This document shows, one piece after another, positions 27,201 to 42,200 of a DNA stretch of 64,000 nt (positions within the stretch are counted from its first letter, which is position 1; each line of letters begins with the position of its first letter). Made by a program: the position numbers and the translations under genes. The notes under the pieces are model-generated. The model searched no databases. It saw nothing but the letters and a program-made list of their open reading frames with translations, and had not been told where the DNA came from. This stretch comes from Siphonodentalium dalli (Eukaryota; Mollusca; Scaphopoda; Gadilida; Siphonodentaliidae), in assembly GCA_032622095.1 (NCBI GenBank), contig CP136068.1:51456443-51520442 (forward strand), in the 5' to 3' direction.

Positions 27201-30200
27201 AACAAAAGGAAGCTTTAGTCGAACAAATTCAGAGACTGAGCAGCATCATCGCCAAGGATACTCCTGATGGGGTCGACCAACCACTCCCGATGTCCGTCAC
27301 GGATAAGAACTCGTCCAGTTCAGGAAGTGATAACTTGCAAACTGTTATCTCCGAACTGAATGTTGCCAAGGACACCATTTCATTAAAGGAGAAAAAGATT
27401 GAAGAATTGTCGAATGAGTTGGAAAATTATTCGGCCGAGTTGGAAAGCGTCAGACACGAAAACTCTGTTCTGCAGGAAATTCACGACGAAATGGGTCAAT
27501 TAGAAAGTAAGATCGAGGAAAAGAATAACCAGCACCCGGGAACGGATGATTCGAAGGAGAAAACAGACATGATGGACAAATTAAAGTTTTCCCTTGAGCA
27601 GCTACAGAAAGAAAAAAAGGCAAAGGGTCTTCTAGCAGGCGAACAAGAGGAGATAATAGCAGAGACTAAAGAAAAATTAAGGCTAGCGTTGGAGAAATTA
27701 ACACAGGAAAAGGCTAAATGTGAGGAGTTAGAGGCTAACATTGAGTCATTTGAGGAAAATGAAGAGAAGTTGAGAATTACTCTAGTGGAATTGCAGAAAG
27801 AGAGAATGAATAATGCAGATTTGCAGCAAAAGTTGGGTGAGTTCGAATATAATGCCAAAGGACAAGCTGAAGAGTCTGGGCCGCTCGTTACTGAACTCGA
27901 GGAAAAACTCAAGTTAGCTCTTATTCAGATGCAGACGGAAAAGGAAAGGTTTGAAGCATTGCAGGAAGATTTGGATCAGGTTCAGTACCAGCTTGATATG
28001 GCCAATCAGCAATCTGAAGACGATGTCGCAGATGCTTATGAGCAACTCGATGCCACAAAAGCAAAATTGACGGAAATCGAGCAATTGTATGAGGAAGCTC
28101 ATGAGGAGCTGGCTGAGAGAATCGATGCTGGTAGTTTTATGGAACAGACTATACATGATAAGGACGACATAATACTGCTGCTGAGAGCCGATATTGATAA
28201 AATAAAAAACAAGCCTGATGCTTTCGACCAACACTTTGATGATGCACAGAAGTCCCTACAAGAAGCTCGGGAGCAAATTGAAAGCAAGAACAAGTTGGTC
28301 GATCAGCTGGAAGAGAAACTTGAGAATATCGCTAGTGAACTGAAAGGGACTCAGATAAATTTAGACAACACGCTGCAAAATGTAAAAGAAAAAGATGAAG
28401 AGTGCGAAAGGTTAAGAGAGGAAATGGAACAATCTGTGATAGGAAGTTCTCAGAGTTATTTGACTGATGGTCAGAATTCCGAGCTTGACTCAATAATAAA
28501 TCTCCAACAAGAACAGTTGAAGGATAAGGATACTATGATCATGTTTCTGAATGAGGACATAAACAAAATGAGAACGGCTCCGACTGGGAGTGGGGTCGAA
28601 GATGAGGTGCTATTGCTACGGAACAAACTAGAGGTACATATTCACATATATTATGTTTTAATAAGATTTGATTTGTGGCAAGCATGCATTCTTTAGAGGT
28701 AGAGATTGGTAATATACAAAGCCTGAACCCACACTCTGTCATTATGATTAATTAAGATGTGATTTGATCAAGGCGAGGACGAGCAACACTTCCTCCTTGA
28801 ATACTCGAAAGTATAAAAAAAATTAGATCAAGGCTTGTTAACAGCCAAACAATTCTTGTATGACTTAAATAATTCTTGTATGACTTAAATAATTCTTGTA
28901 TGACTTAAATAATTCTTGTATGACTTAAATAATTCTTGTATGACTTAAATAATTCTTGTATGACTTAAATAATTCTTGTATGACTTAACCCTATCATGAC
29001 TGGAGCTTCCTGAAATTTTGCGAAAACCATGTGCCAATATATATGCGAGTTTCTCCACACGGAGCATCACATTTATAAGAGAATTCATTGGCCTTACAAT
29101 ATTTACCTTGACCGTGTAAGCCAGTGCATTATCTTATATATGCGAGGCTCCATATTTGAGACTTGAATATATAAGAGAATTCACTGGCACATGATCTTTA
29201 ATGCTGCACCAGCGCAGCTCCCATCATGAAGGGGTTAAGTAATCACTGATGATTGGAAATTTAAATTTCTATACAATATTTACAATATCAGAATAAATAG
29301 AGCTCTTATTAAATTACATTAATCTTTTTCCCAAATATGTGATCAAAATTGTTTGAGATAAATGCATCATCATTTCAATGTTTATTTGTATTTGCTGATT
29401 ATTATATTCTTTGCATATCCTACCTATGTAATTTAGTGATCCATATCTTACCTATGTGATGTGGTGATCCATGTAGTAATCAAGCAATAAGGCATACATA
29501 TATTCCTATTGTTTTCTACAACACCTAGGCTAGTAGAAAATTATTGACAAATGATTTAATCATTACCAATTGCCTTTAGGCATGTGTTCTTTACTGCTCT
29601 TATATTACACATGCATTTTACATGTGACAATGTTTCATTGTCATGTAGTTAGCTGTTTAGTCTTAATATATAGATGATTTGTGGAAGACGGTATGAGATT
29701 ATATTGTTTTACCTAGGACAAGAATGCACTCATAGAACAGCTGAAGAAACAATTGGACAAATATAAGAAAAACTTGCTTCAAATTCAAGAAGACACCGGA
29801 ATAATTACCATCCGTGCTGACGATACAGCTGGCACTACGATGGACTCGACGGAAGAGATCGGTCACGATAGTGAGGACCACCTTCGACACCTCAAACACG
29901 AGATACACACTGCAAAACAAGCTGTTAAACAGATGAAGAGACGACAACAAGATCCAGACCTAGGGTTCGAGGTTTGTTTCGGTGTTTATGTATATAACAA
30001 AAGTGTCATTAATGTTGTCAAATCAAGTATTTATTGATCAAACAACCCAATATATAGAGAATATCTACAGTTTTTGTTTGAATACCGAAATATCTCATGA
30101 GTGTCTGGAAAGAAATATCAAATGTTCATGATATTCGATATTTCTTTCCAGACACAAATGAGATGTTTCATGTATTCAAACAAAAAACTGAAGGTATTCT

Positions 30201-33200
30201 TTTTATTATATGCCCCTTATTAATTAACTCTTATTTAATTAAATTACGAACTCTAATTAATTAAAGCAGTGATGTATAAAATGTATCTAATTTACATCCA
30301 TGATTAAAGAGCGCATGTCAGTGTTTACAAACAGGAAAGAGCCTAGGCCTAATTTTGAAATTGACACGTTGTAGAATTATCGATCGACCAAGTGGCATCA
30401 TAAATTCATCGCTTTTGATTGGACAGTGTACACGCACTGATCACTCGGTCCACTTTGCCATACGTGTGTTCCTGCATGGTGTTTGTTAGTTTCAAGTCGG
30501 CGAGCTACATTGAAATATCGCAACCTACATTGAAATAACAAAATGTGATTTCACTGTAGCTCCAAAGAGATGGATACAACGATCTATGTCACAGTAATTT
30601 TCCGCTAATTTATAGGCAAGCATATAATACAAACTGAGTACTATGACTTACTGGTATAGGTTTTATATATTATAGTGTTGATAATGACTTACTGGTATAG
30701 GTTTGATATATTATAGTGTTGATAATGACTTACTGGTATAGGTTTTATATATTATAGTGTTGATAATGACTTACTGGTATAGGTTTTATATATTATAGTG
30801 TTGATAATGACTTACTGGTATAGGTTTTATATATTATAGTGTTGATAAGAAAATGGTTTGTTGTAGACATTTGACCAGAATTTGTATGATCATGGAGTGG
30901 GTTGTGTGGCAAATATAATCTGACATATATTCTATTAGGGGTTTTCTTAGACAGTGCGAGTAGGATAGGATAGGATAAGTTTATTTACAATATACATACT
31001 AGTACATGAATATCACAAACATATGAAAAATAAATACCAATATTTTGTATTATGAACAATAGTATTTACGAAATGTAAATCAAACTTCCATATTGCTTGT
31101 AAATTTCAGAAACAAAGATTCCTTTGCTATTTATATACATTGCCTTTAAACTGCTAAAAACTGTGGCTGTCTTGTAAACAATTAATCATCCAGCTAATGA
31201 GTTAAACAAACAAGCTGTTTGTTGAATTCATTATCTGCATATTATCTAAGCAGAAAATAAAGAAATGACCATTCCACTGTATACTTCTCAAACAGAAAAT
31301 CAGAATCCATTCAGGATTCAAAATGTTGATATATTATAAATTCCTTCAGACTCCGCCTGTTAGTTATCGAGGAAGCACAGAGAGCCTCGATTCTGTCCCG
31401 ACGAGTGAAGACTATGATACGACAAGACAGCGTATACATGACATGTTGATTGAAGTGACCCATAGTCCGATCCCAGATATGCGTTCAGAAATGAAACGAC
31501 TCAACAAAGAACTAGAAAAGACGCTGGCCGAGCTCAATTATTATAGAACCTCAGCAGGCCAATCTACCTCAGACCTTGTCAAGGTAAACTTATTATGTAC
31601 CCGACTTTGTGAAATGCATACACGTATGTTGAGGTTGGCATATAGGAACATTTGAACTCGTAATTCAGGTTGTTGTGACAAAAAAGTTGATTAACTGTTT
31701 CTTGAACATTTATTTTTTCAATGGGCAGGTTTTTATATTTATTTTTCATCCAAATAAATTATTCGTTTACGGCAGTTTTTTATTCCCAGTTTTTACAACC
31801 AAAATTTTGTATTTTTTAGATTTAGTTCAGTGTTAATTGAAATGTAACAGTCTGTTGTATAACTCAAGGCATACACTGTAAACAAACCAAAAATAAAAAT
31901 TTATTATCAGAAATTAAGAAGAGATTGACAGATTGCAGACATCTTGTGAAGTCGAGCGGCAGGATGATTTATAATTTTTATATTCGGTAGTCCATAAAAA
32001 GCACCAAGCGGGCCATATTTTTTATAAGGCAGTGTCTGATAAAACATTACCAGGGAAATGTCCAGGGCTGTTTTGATACCTGTGACAGGTATGGGCATCC
32101 AAACTCGAAGCACAAATGTCCCAAATTCCTTGTGGACCGTATTGAGTCAACCTGAATTTTCCACTTTTTCAAGGCAATTCAACAATATGCTATACAAAAT
32201 AAAAAATCTGCAGTTGCAACTTGCAAGAGTTCCTTTATTTGCATGTTCAATTTTGAAATCGGGATTATTATGTCTTACTTGTGATATATGTGTCTGTGTT
32301 GGTTCGGTGTACAAGCATTATTAAGTTATATGGGGATACATGTGTCCTCTGAAGGAAACAAGTATCCCCATTTATCTCTGGATTCTTCCCTGAACAGAAC
32401 ATTAATATTTGTTTGTCATGAATGCATGGAACACAATAGTAGAGTGCATTTCAGGAGTGAATGGATTAACGTATTAACACTGATTGTATTCTACTCTTTA
32501 ACAGAAACTAACTACGCTGAAACAAGAGCTGACGACTGAACATGAGAGGCATCTGAGCCAGGTTGAAACGAAGCGGGATGAAGAGGTCGTGACCCAAATA
32601 GCTCAGCTACAGCTCAGGCATGAGCACGAGTTAAATGAGCTTCGTGCACGCCATGTTCAGCAGTTACAAAAGACGGCGAATGACAGTCGGCTTGATGTGG
32701 AAAAACGATACAAGAGCGAAATGAACAAACTTATGCTACAAAATCAGCGACAACTAGAAAGACTGAGAGCTGGTTCAGGTTTGTTTGGCCTGTCTGAATA
32801 GCAAGCCTTGAAATAGTGTGTCTGTCATTTGCAGAATGAGGTCCCCAGAGGGTGAATTTAGTGATGCTACCCCGCATAGCGGGCTAGCATCACCAAATTC
32901 ACCCTCTGGGGACCTCATTCTGCTTACACCTCAGCAGAATGAGGTTCCCAGAGAAGAGATATATCAAATACCAATCACCATTTGGTGATGCTAGCCCGCT
33001 ATGCAGGGTAGCATCACTAAATTCACCCTCTGGGGACCTCATTCTGCAAATTAAAGACACACTATTTCAAGGCTTGTTCAATAGATATAGAGGATCTTTA
33101 ATGAGTCGCATTTCTATACAAAATTTATTAACTGAGTGCACTAAATTCGATTCGATTCAAGCTTTTGCGAGGCTCGAATCGAATTTAGTGTACGAGGTTA

Positions 33201-36200
33201 TTAATTTTTTTTATAGAATTGCGATGAATATGAGATCCATTTTATCACATAATCACATCTTAGCAAGAAACAAAGACACCTTCAAGTAAAAATATAGTTA
33301 CGTTTTAAATGTGTCTTGTCATGTTGACAAAATTGTTCAGCCACCATTATCAGCCATGTTTAGCTCACAACACTAAATAACCCAACACAAGTCGAATTAT
33401 ATAATTATATTCTAATTAACATAATAAGATTCCGGCATTGACATTGACATCATTGCAGTGAACTGTGACGTCACTGTGCGTTGCGTTAATACACATGTGT
33501 CTTACCAACAGATATGAGGCTGGGTTTAGGGGCTAATTATGGGATAAATATACTGGTATCAATCATGTCATTAATTAATTTAGCCCAGTCTCAATTTTCT
33601 TTTTGAATTTCACCCAAGTGCAAATCAATAGGAAAACCTCTTCCCCTGTGAATTTGACTTTGAAGGATATATATTTCCTATTAGTGTTATAGTCCTTTAG
33701 GCCATAATAAATATATTGCTAGATGATCATCGGCGCCCGCCCCGATTTTTTCGGCCCGCCTCGGATCTATTTATTATACCATTTACGAAAGTCAAAACAT
33801 AGCTCACCGCTTACGGGTGGTTAACATCGCAGAACGCATGTATACACAAACAGATAGTCGTCGCGAATCGCGATCAAAGGGCAGTAACTCTATTGACTGC
33901 ATTGTATTCCTACTGCATTTTTACGACATCTGTATCTATTATTCTATGACGTTTGGGTTGACACAAACGGAGTATAAATGATGAGTTTATATCTAATAAT
34001 TACAGGTGGGTATAAACTTAATGTCGATAGGTAAAATAAACTGAAACTACACATTATTTTTATTCCATTGGGTCGACATTTTACGACTTCCCCCTCTGCC
34101 GGAAACAAATGCGACTTTAAAATGTAAAAAATAATATTTAAACAACATGGTTTTCGTTGTTTTAAAGCTGTTATTAAACCTACAAGTTGCCAAAGACTGG
34201 TATGGGTGCGCGGTTTCGGACGACCTTACATTATGCGGCCTTTACAATGAATTTTGTTCGGGAAAAATTGACTGTTCGGCAGTGTTCGCCTTCCTTTGAT
34301 GAATTATCGTCCTCACATTTTGTGAGGGTTGGCAGAAACAAACACGAACTAACATGATGTGATCCCTGATCTATTGTTGGCGATGTTGTGTCCGGATTGG
34401 GACCATTTATAGAGTTCACACAAACTTTATATAAAGTTAGATAAATAACAACATCCCATCCGATCTATGGACGGGACATTATATGTAGCACTATGTATGT
34501 ATGACCTTGCGGGCTCAACAATTTCTAAATTGGGTGACAAAATAGGTTGAAACACTAATAGGCAGTGTAGAGTGCTACATAGAATGTCCCGTCCATAGAT
34601 CGGATGGGATGTTGGTATTTATCCAACTTTATATAAAATCGGAGTGCTACATAGAATGTCCTGTCCATAGATCGGATGGGATGTTGGTATTTATCAAACT
34701 TTATATAAAATTGAGTGCTACATAGAATGTCCCGTCCATAGATCGGATGGGATGTTGGTATTTATCCAACTTTATATAAATTATTGCACATGTATACAAC
34801 ATAGCAATGAATCAACTTTACTTGGTTCATCTATGCCGAGCTGGAAATAAATAAATACCTCCCCCCCCCCCCCCCCCCCCCCCCCGCCCCAATTTTCAAA
34901 AAACTTCCGATGATCATCTAGGAATATATTTATTATGGCCTTATGACCGTAATTTTTTTTTTTTCTGCACATTTTGTTCCTAATACATAAAATTTGTATT
35001 GCACCATTTAGTCGAAGTAATGTATAATCTAATGTTTAATAATGTTATAATGTACACAAGAATATCTAGAACACCTGTCATAAATGTTTCAATATATTTG
35101 ATTGTTTGGTTTAGGTTGGAAGAGAATTTCCTCTTTCCTTTTTTTGCTTTTTTCGTTTGTTTTTGTTTTGTTGATGTAAAACAGATGTTGTAGATTTTAT
35201 GCTCACAATCTGAAGACTTTATTATTTTAGAATCTGATGATATTGAGTTGGATTTGAGATCCCATCCTGTCACCGAGAGTATGCAGACGCAGCCCCCTCG
35301 AAGGGTACAAGGTGTCGGCCAGGACAACAATGCTGACATGAGCAGTACAGAATCTATGCTTGGTGGAGAAGATGACAGTGGCGAAAATTTAAAAGTACGA
35401 TCATCAAAATAAAGTCAAACGTCTTGGGCAATTTCTCACTTCAGGATTATGGGAAATTACCAAATTAGTATTACTTTCTTCTTTGGCTAAATTCAGTCTG
35501 GAAAAAAACAGCCCCCCCCCCCCAAATGAAAGCCACAAAAACTGTAAAATAAGTCAAGCTGTTATTGTATATCAATTTAAATGAGCAGAGATTTTTCAAC
35601 TGTTGGAACCACAAAGCAATCAGGTATTGTCTATTGCTTAAAAATGATGCTGTATAAGCAGCTGTGACTTCTCATTAATTGTTATCCAGACATACATGAC
35701 CGAGTTTCATGATTAACTATTGACAATTGTAATGCTTTCAGAAAGATCTGGTGATATTCTTGGAGGCGATTGCTGACATAAGCTAAAAATTCTTATGAAA
35801 TCATTGTAATGATATTTTCAGCATCTTGAACCAGAATGATTTTGCCAAATTGAAAAACAATCTGGCCATTGGCTATTTTCATGGCCGACAAATCGAGCCC
35901 TGTTTATAGCAATTCTGATGAGAGTTTTGTTTATAATTTTATAATTTATAGATGCTTCTACAAAGATTGAATAATGAAGGTCTGAAAATGCTTAGCTTGT
36001 CTGAGTTACGTCATCTCTACAACCAAATGACGAGGGAAGAATTCGACCAAACTGTTGATAGTGAGGCTCTGATGTCGGCATGGCAACGTGAGAAAGGCAC
36101 TATGCAGGGGACTATCCAATCTTTAAAGGATCTGCTGATACAAGTAAAGCGTGTCGAGTCTCTGGATAAGGTGAGATATAAATACAATTCTTCAGTGTTG

Positions 36201-39200
36201 TGCCTAATAGTTCAGGTTAAATTACGTTGCTGTCAAAATAAGTGCAGACTGAAATAATAAATAAATACAATGGTATGCGCTGTCATGTCCAATGTGTGTC
36301 TTGATATAATAAGTATGCAGTAATTAAAAATATATATTCTCTGTATTTATAATACGCAACATAAAAACAAAAAATTATTGTTTCACGAGCCCCACCGCAT
36401 CGGATTTAAACCTGCGCATTGAATGTTTTTATTGACATTTCAACAAAAAAAATCGTGTCATAAGCATTTATCATGCTTCCAAGAAACTTCCCTGGGAAAT
36501 AAATAACTTCAAATATTAAAGCAACTTGATACAATTGTGCTAGATGTAGGCATTATGATGGTATGTCCATCAAGGAAACAAAAAATAAAATCTGCCCGCA
36601 CTGATTTGAAAAAAGAATTGCCTGTGAAACAATACATTACTTTTGTTTGACCTTATACATAGAATATATATTTTTAATTACTGCATACTTATTATGATTA
36701 GTTACTCGATTTGCATTGAAATATTTGGAGGCTTATTCAGATCATAAGTTTAATAAACAGGCCCAAAAGGTTGTTGTTCAACTTATAAACTGAATATTGC
36801 TTCAAATATTTGTGATTCGGCACCATTGTCTTTATACAGTGTAAATCTAAGGAAGTGAAAATTATTCCTAGAGTATTTCCAATTACAAGACCAATATAGT
36901 GGAAATATTTTATGATATTTTCCAAAATGCATGGCATGTGTAGTTCTTAATTCTAACAATCCAATAATAATCAGAAGCATGAACAAATTTCTCCTCTTGA
37001 CTTCTGCATGAAATATTAATTAGGTTCAGTTCAATGTAAGTGTAACTTCTGCTGTGTGTTGCTGTTGCCAACGAATGTTAGGCAATTCACATGATATTTA
37101 CGTCCACATGTTGTGTTGTGCATCGCAATGGAAATAATTCAATATTCAGCTTTAATTTAAGAGAATAAATTATTCGGTCAATTAGAGAACACTATTTTCT
37201 TGTGCAATCAAAAGACCTGAATGAGCAATGATGTGTCATGAAAAAAGAATCTGATTTCTCAGTCCTACTCGATTGCTTTACATTTATAGGCGTCAAGCTT
37301 TCCTCTTCATACCAGATCCATCTCTAGACTATTGCAATATCATAGTAACACACATCAGAAGTCAAATATATGTTTAACTAAACATGGCTATTAACTGTGC
37401 ATGTAAAGTCCCTCCTGTCTGCTCAATTCATTGTTATACCCCAATGACCGAAGGAAATGGTGAGTATACTGTCTTACATGCATCCGATCCGATCGTCCAT
37501 CCATCTGTCCGGGCACGTATCTCAACCACCTGTTTTCGGATCTCAATGAAATTTTGTTTGGATGTTCACTACTATGAGGACATTTAATGGTGTGTTCAAT
37601 TGTTTTGTTCTAGATTTAATCACCTTTGTTTTTCTGAAAAATGTTGGGTCTATCTGCCTGAGGACCTTTGTTTTTCTGAAAAATGTTGGGTCTATCTGCC
37701 TGAGGTTTAAACATAACAGGTCCATAGATAACGGGTTCATAGATAACATGTTCTGTCCATTCATTTCTTCTCAAGTTGTGGCCCTAAGAGTGTAAAATAG
37801 GGTCATCCCTGTATCTCTGTCAACTTAAATTGGATGTAAATGAATTAACTTTGGTATATCCATGAACCACAATTGGATGAAGAATATTCACATGCAACAG
37901 GTTTTTGTCTAGACATGGTATTAACCCTACCAAGACTGGAGCTTCATGAAATTTTGCGAAAACTGTGTGCCAATGAATTCTCTTATATATGTGAGTCTCC
38001 CATAGGGAACCTCGCATATATAACAGAATACAATGGCCTAACAATATTTACCGTGACCTTGTAAGCCAGTGCATTCTCTTATACATGTGAGGCTCCCTAT
38101 GGGAGACTCGTATATATAAGAGAATGCACTGGCACAGGGTCTCTAATGCGGCACCAGCACAATGGAAAGGGTTAAGCCACCTCAGCGAAAAGCCACCTTT
38201 GTGGTGTATACTCTGTACTGTTCACTTGTTTAGTGTGCGTTGTATGAACAAACTACCAGAGCTAGGTCTGACGTTCAAGGTTTCAAATTCACTCAACATT
38301 AATAATGAATTCAGGGTTCCAGACATCAGCTGACAACAACATTTAAATAGTTTGTAATAAAATTACAATTTTACAACACTATTTGCTTCTTAAAACTATT
38401 GTGAAACCAACACATGAATACAAAGAGGTTTATAGAAGCAGTACAATCAATTTGCAAATATAGTGCTATACTTTCTTATTTCCTTTCCAATAATTGAAGG
38501 TATATAAAATATATTTCAAAATCTAACAGTGATCATTTATCTCAAATTTTAAATCTTTCGAATTCCTGTTCAAATTTTACATGATAGCAAAATTTTCTTA
38601 GTGCCATTTAAATATTTGTATGTGGTATAAACCACTCTCCATATGGATATGGTTCTTGATTCTGATTCATGTGTCATTGTCCATGTACATTATTTTACAC
38701 TGAAGCTTTCTCTCAAGTATTGATTTATATCAACCTTATTTCTATAGGAAAATTTCGAGGATCGTGAATGTGACTTTGTAAGTTGATAGTTTGATGTGCA
38801 CTGATTTTAACCGTAATCCTGATTTTGTAGCTGTAAGTAGTACTCACATAACATTGTTGTCCCTCAATATGAAAATCTGATTTCAAACCAAGGATGAAAA
38901 TTCTATAAATATTACATTTAGAGAGAGTGGTGCATTCTTGTATGTATAAATCAAGTACATATCTCTCCAGGAACCGAGTATATTGACGAATCTTTAACTC
39001 AATAAATTTCATCATCTTGTTTTTCAACTCATTAAATCATAATCTTTTGAAATTGAAATTTATTCAAATTGAACTGTGTTGATTGGAAATAAATATCTGT
39101 CATCAGACAGTTACTGTAATGTGATATGACACCGAGTCTTATGAAGTTAAATTCAATTTTATGGGAAACAATGCTTCAATATGGGTAATATGGGTTTCAA

Positions 39201-42200
39201 CGTTTAATCCTTTCATGACTGGAACTTCCTGAAATTTTGCGAAAACCCTGTGCCAATGCATTGTCTTACATACGCGAGTCTCCAATAAGGAGCCTCACAT
39301 ATATAAGAGAATACATTGGCCTAACAATATTTACCATGACCTTGTCATTGCATTCTCTTATATATGTGAGGCTCCCTATGGGAGACTCCAATATATAAGA
39401 TAATGCACGGTACAGGATCTTTAATGCTGCACCAGCGCAACTCCCATCATGAAAGGGTTAAATCTTTGAAAATTCTCAGTGAAATTCGTGGCGAATTTGC
39501 AAACATTATTTTATGAAGAAGTTGCTTGAGAACACAGTTTTTTCATTTGTATTTGTTCAGTCTTATTGAAATAGCTTTAACTGTCTCATTGATTCCTCCA
39601 TAATTTCATTGCGTTGTATTTTGCTTGATTTGTAGTGTTTCATGCTAACACATCCCTTACTAGATTGTGCTTTCTGTAGTTGTTGACATCAAGTAACATC
39701 TTTTGCTTTTCTGTATTTTCTAACTATAGATGTGTATTTGATATTCCATTTAGTAGATGGATTTAGCTAAATCACAAATAGATTGATCAGTTACAAACAT
39801 GTTGGGTTCACTGGGCATAACCGTAAACTTTCTCGATCATGAAGAAGTCACCAGTGTACATTTTTCCTACACTGATTTTTTCTACCCATTTTGGTGGGGA
39901 AATGAATTTCTATGTGTAACAGCGAATATAGGAACAGGCTTTGTCATTTTGAAAATCAGTGTAATCACACATTTTAAAGACATTATGAACTTTATCGGGT
40001 GCTTGAAACTCATAAGTAATCAGTGGTTATGCCAATCTGGGGAATGTAGCATTCTACTAACATTGCACGGAAATTTCAAAGAAATCGACCATACCATATC
40101 ACCATCCAAACTACGCTCAATTGTAAATATTTACATCTGGATTCGAGATGCAACTATCAGCGATAAACAAACACAAATGATTTCTCCATCAAAAGTCATT
40201 GCATTTAATTAATATATCAGACTGAAGGTGTGTGTGTTGTCAATTTGAATTAATATCCGTAAACGTAACTACTTTGAGATAGATTATTCTCCATTTCTAT
40301 TTTGATCACCCTGCCGTAGTGTTTCACATCACTTTAAAGCATTTCTTTATATGATCGATTGTTTATTCATATTTATACTAACGGAGAAAATGGACTTGAA
40401 ACATTTATTTCCAACATCAAGGGGAATTCCTATATTATGTTTACAAACCAAGTGAGAATTTGTGAATTGGGAGTTTTAGTGTCATAAATTGGGAAAAACC
40501 TGACTACTTCCCATTGGGAATGAGGCCCATTTTTGGCCCCTGTCGTTGGCCAAAAAATAATCCCTGTTTCTCATTGATTTGATATTTTATGTAAGTTGTG
40601 ACATGCCTTCCTCATGGTTGATCAGGTTTCTGAACTCCTGGTAAGATTGAGGCTCAGCGAAGCCAACATTATATTTGAGAGAGTCAACAAACACACCCTT
40701 CAAAGTTCATAGTTATTAGATTACAATTTTTTAAATGTATAAATTTATTTTATCCACCTCAAATATTTGTCAGCCAAGCAAAAATTCTACCAGAAATATA
40801 TACAGACATGTGCAGACGCCGTAACAAGAATTTTGATTTAGCAGATTGAAATTGATTTTCGGACTAAAAGTTTAAATTATTGCCAGAAACAAAATTGACA
40901 GTATTTTGTTATAATTGGCATGCAGATACATCGTTACATTTGTGATAACACGTTACATGTGCTAGGGAATTCCAGTTTGAACCAGGCAACACCGCATATG
41001 GAATTGGAGGTGGTGAAAATAAATAGATTTCAAAAATCAAAATCATTTGACTGTATGCTTTGAGAGATGGACTCTGAAGCTGAAGAAATAGTAATTTAGG
41101 GGTGTAAATCGGAAGGGCATCTTTAATCCGTCAATATTTCAGAACAGAAGAAAAATATCTTGTTTTATTACATCATCAAATCAGTGTTAGATTAAATTAT
41201 AATAAGTATGAAAAGAATGTAACAATAAAATTAGCAAATTAATCTCAAGTATCTGTAAAAATAGGTAGTTTTAGTTTTAGTATTTTCTATATTCATCATT
41301 GACAAATAAAATTAGGTTTGAGAGAGCCATTGTGATTTATTTTTGGATGTTTCACACTTATCAATGAACATGATAGGCCAGTTATTTCAAACTGCATGTT
41401 CATAATCATAAGTCATGTCCTCTCGCTGCTAAATATAGTCAGATGATTGCCACATTGTTTTAACCCTTTGATGACTGGAGCTGCCCTTGTACAGCATTAA
41501 AGATCATGTGCCAGTGCATTCTCTTATATATGCGAGTCTCCCATAGGGAGCCTTGCATATATATAAGAGAATGCACTTGCTTACAAGGTCATGGTAAATA
41601 TTGTTAGGCCAATGTATTCTCTTATATATTAAGAGAATGCATTGGCACAGGGTTTTCAGAAAATTTCAGGAAGCTCCAGTCATGAAAGGGTCATCATTAA
41701 ATTATTGTATAATAGGGTGGTACTGAGCCCATGGTAGGACAGAAATCTTACAGAAGCAGTTCTTTAAATCTCATAGTTTCCACAATATTCAGTGAATTTA
41801 CTTGCATGACTTATTTTGAATCTCATCCCACATTCATGACATGATGCATATGATCGTGAGCTAAAAATGATGCTACAATTTTACCACAATGACTCGTAGC
41901 TGCTCAACAATCATCAAGTCTGAATTTAGTTTGTCTTACATTGGCAGAATAAGGTCCCAAAACGGTGAATTTAGTGACGATATCCTACACAGTGGGCTAG
42001 CATCACTGAATTCACCCTCTGGGGACCTCATTCTGCTTAGGCCTCAACTGCTATAGGAGACCTAGGATCAGATTGATCATTAACGTTCCTCAGTTGAAGT
42101 TGGTGATGTTCACCCATTAGTCACCTCGATAATGCATTTTATCTTCTGCAAATTAGGGGAAATAGAAACTCAACAAAAGTAACTAAAAACAATGTTAATT

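Noticed and set aside
27496-28293. Three minus-strand frames opposite exon 11
   Set aside because: Antisense shadows of a strongly coding, low-complexity coiled-coil exon.
39799-40212. 137-residue plus-strand frame
   Set aside because: Its 3' half is the dispersed non-coding repeat found again at 50690-50985, where the frame is broken. No domain and no splice signals.
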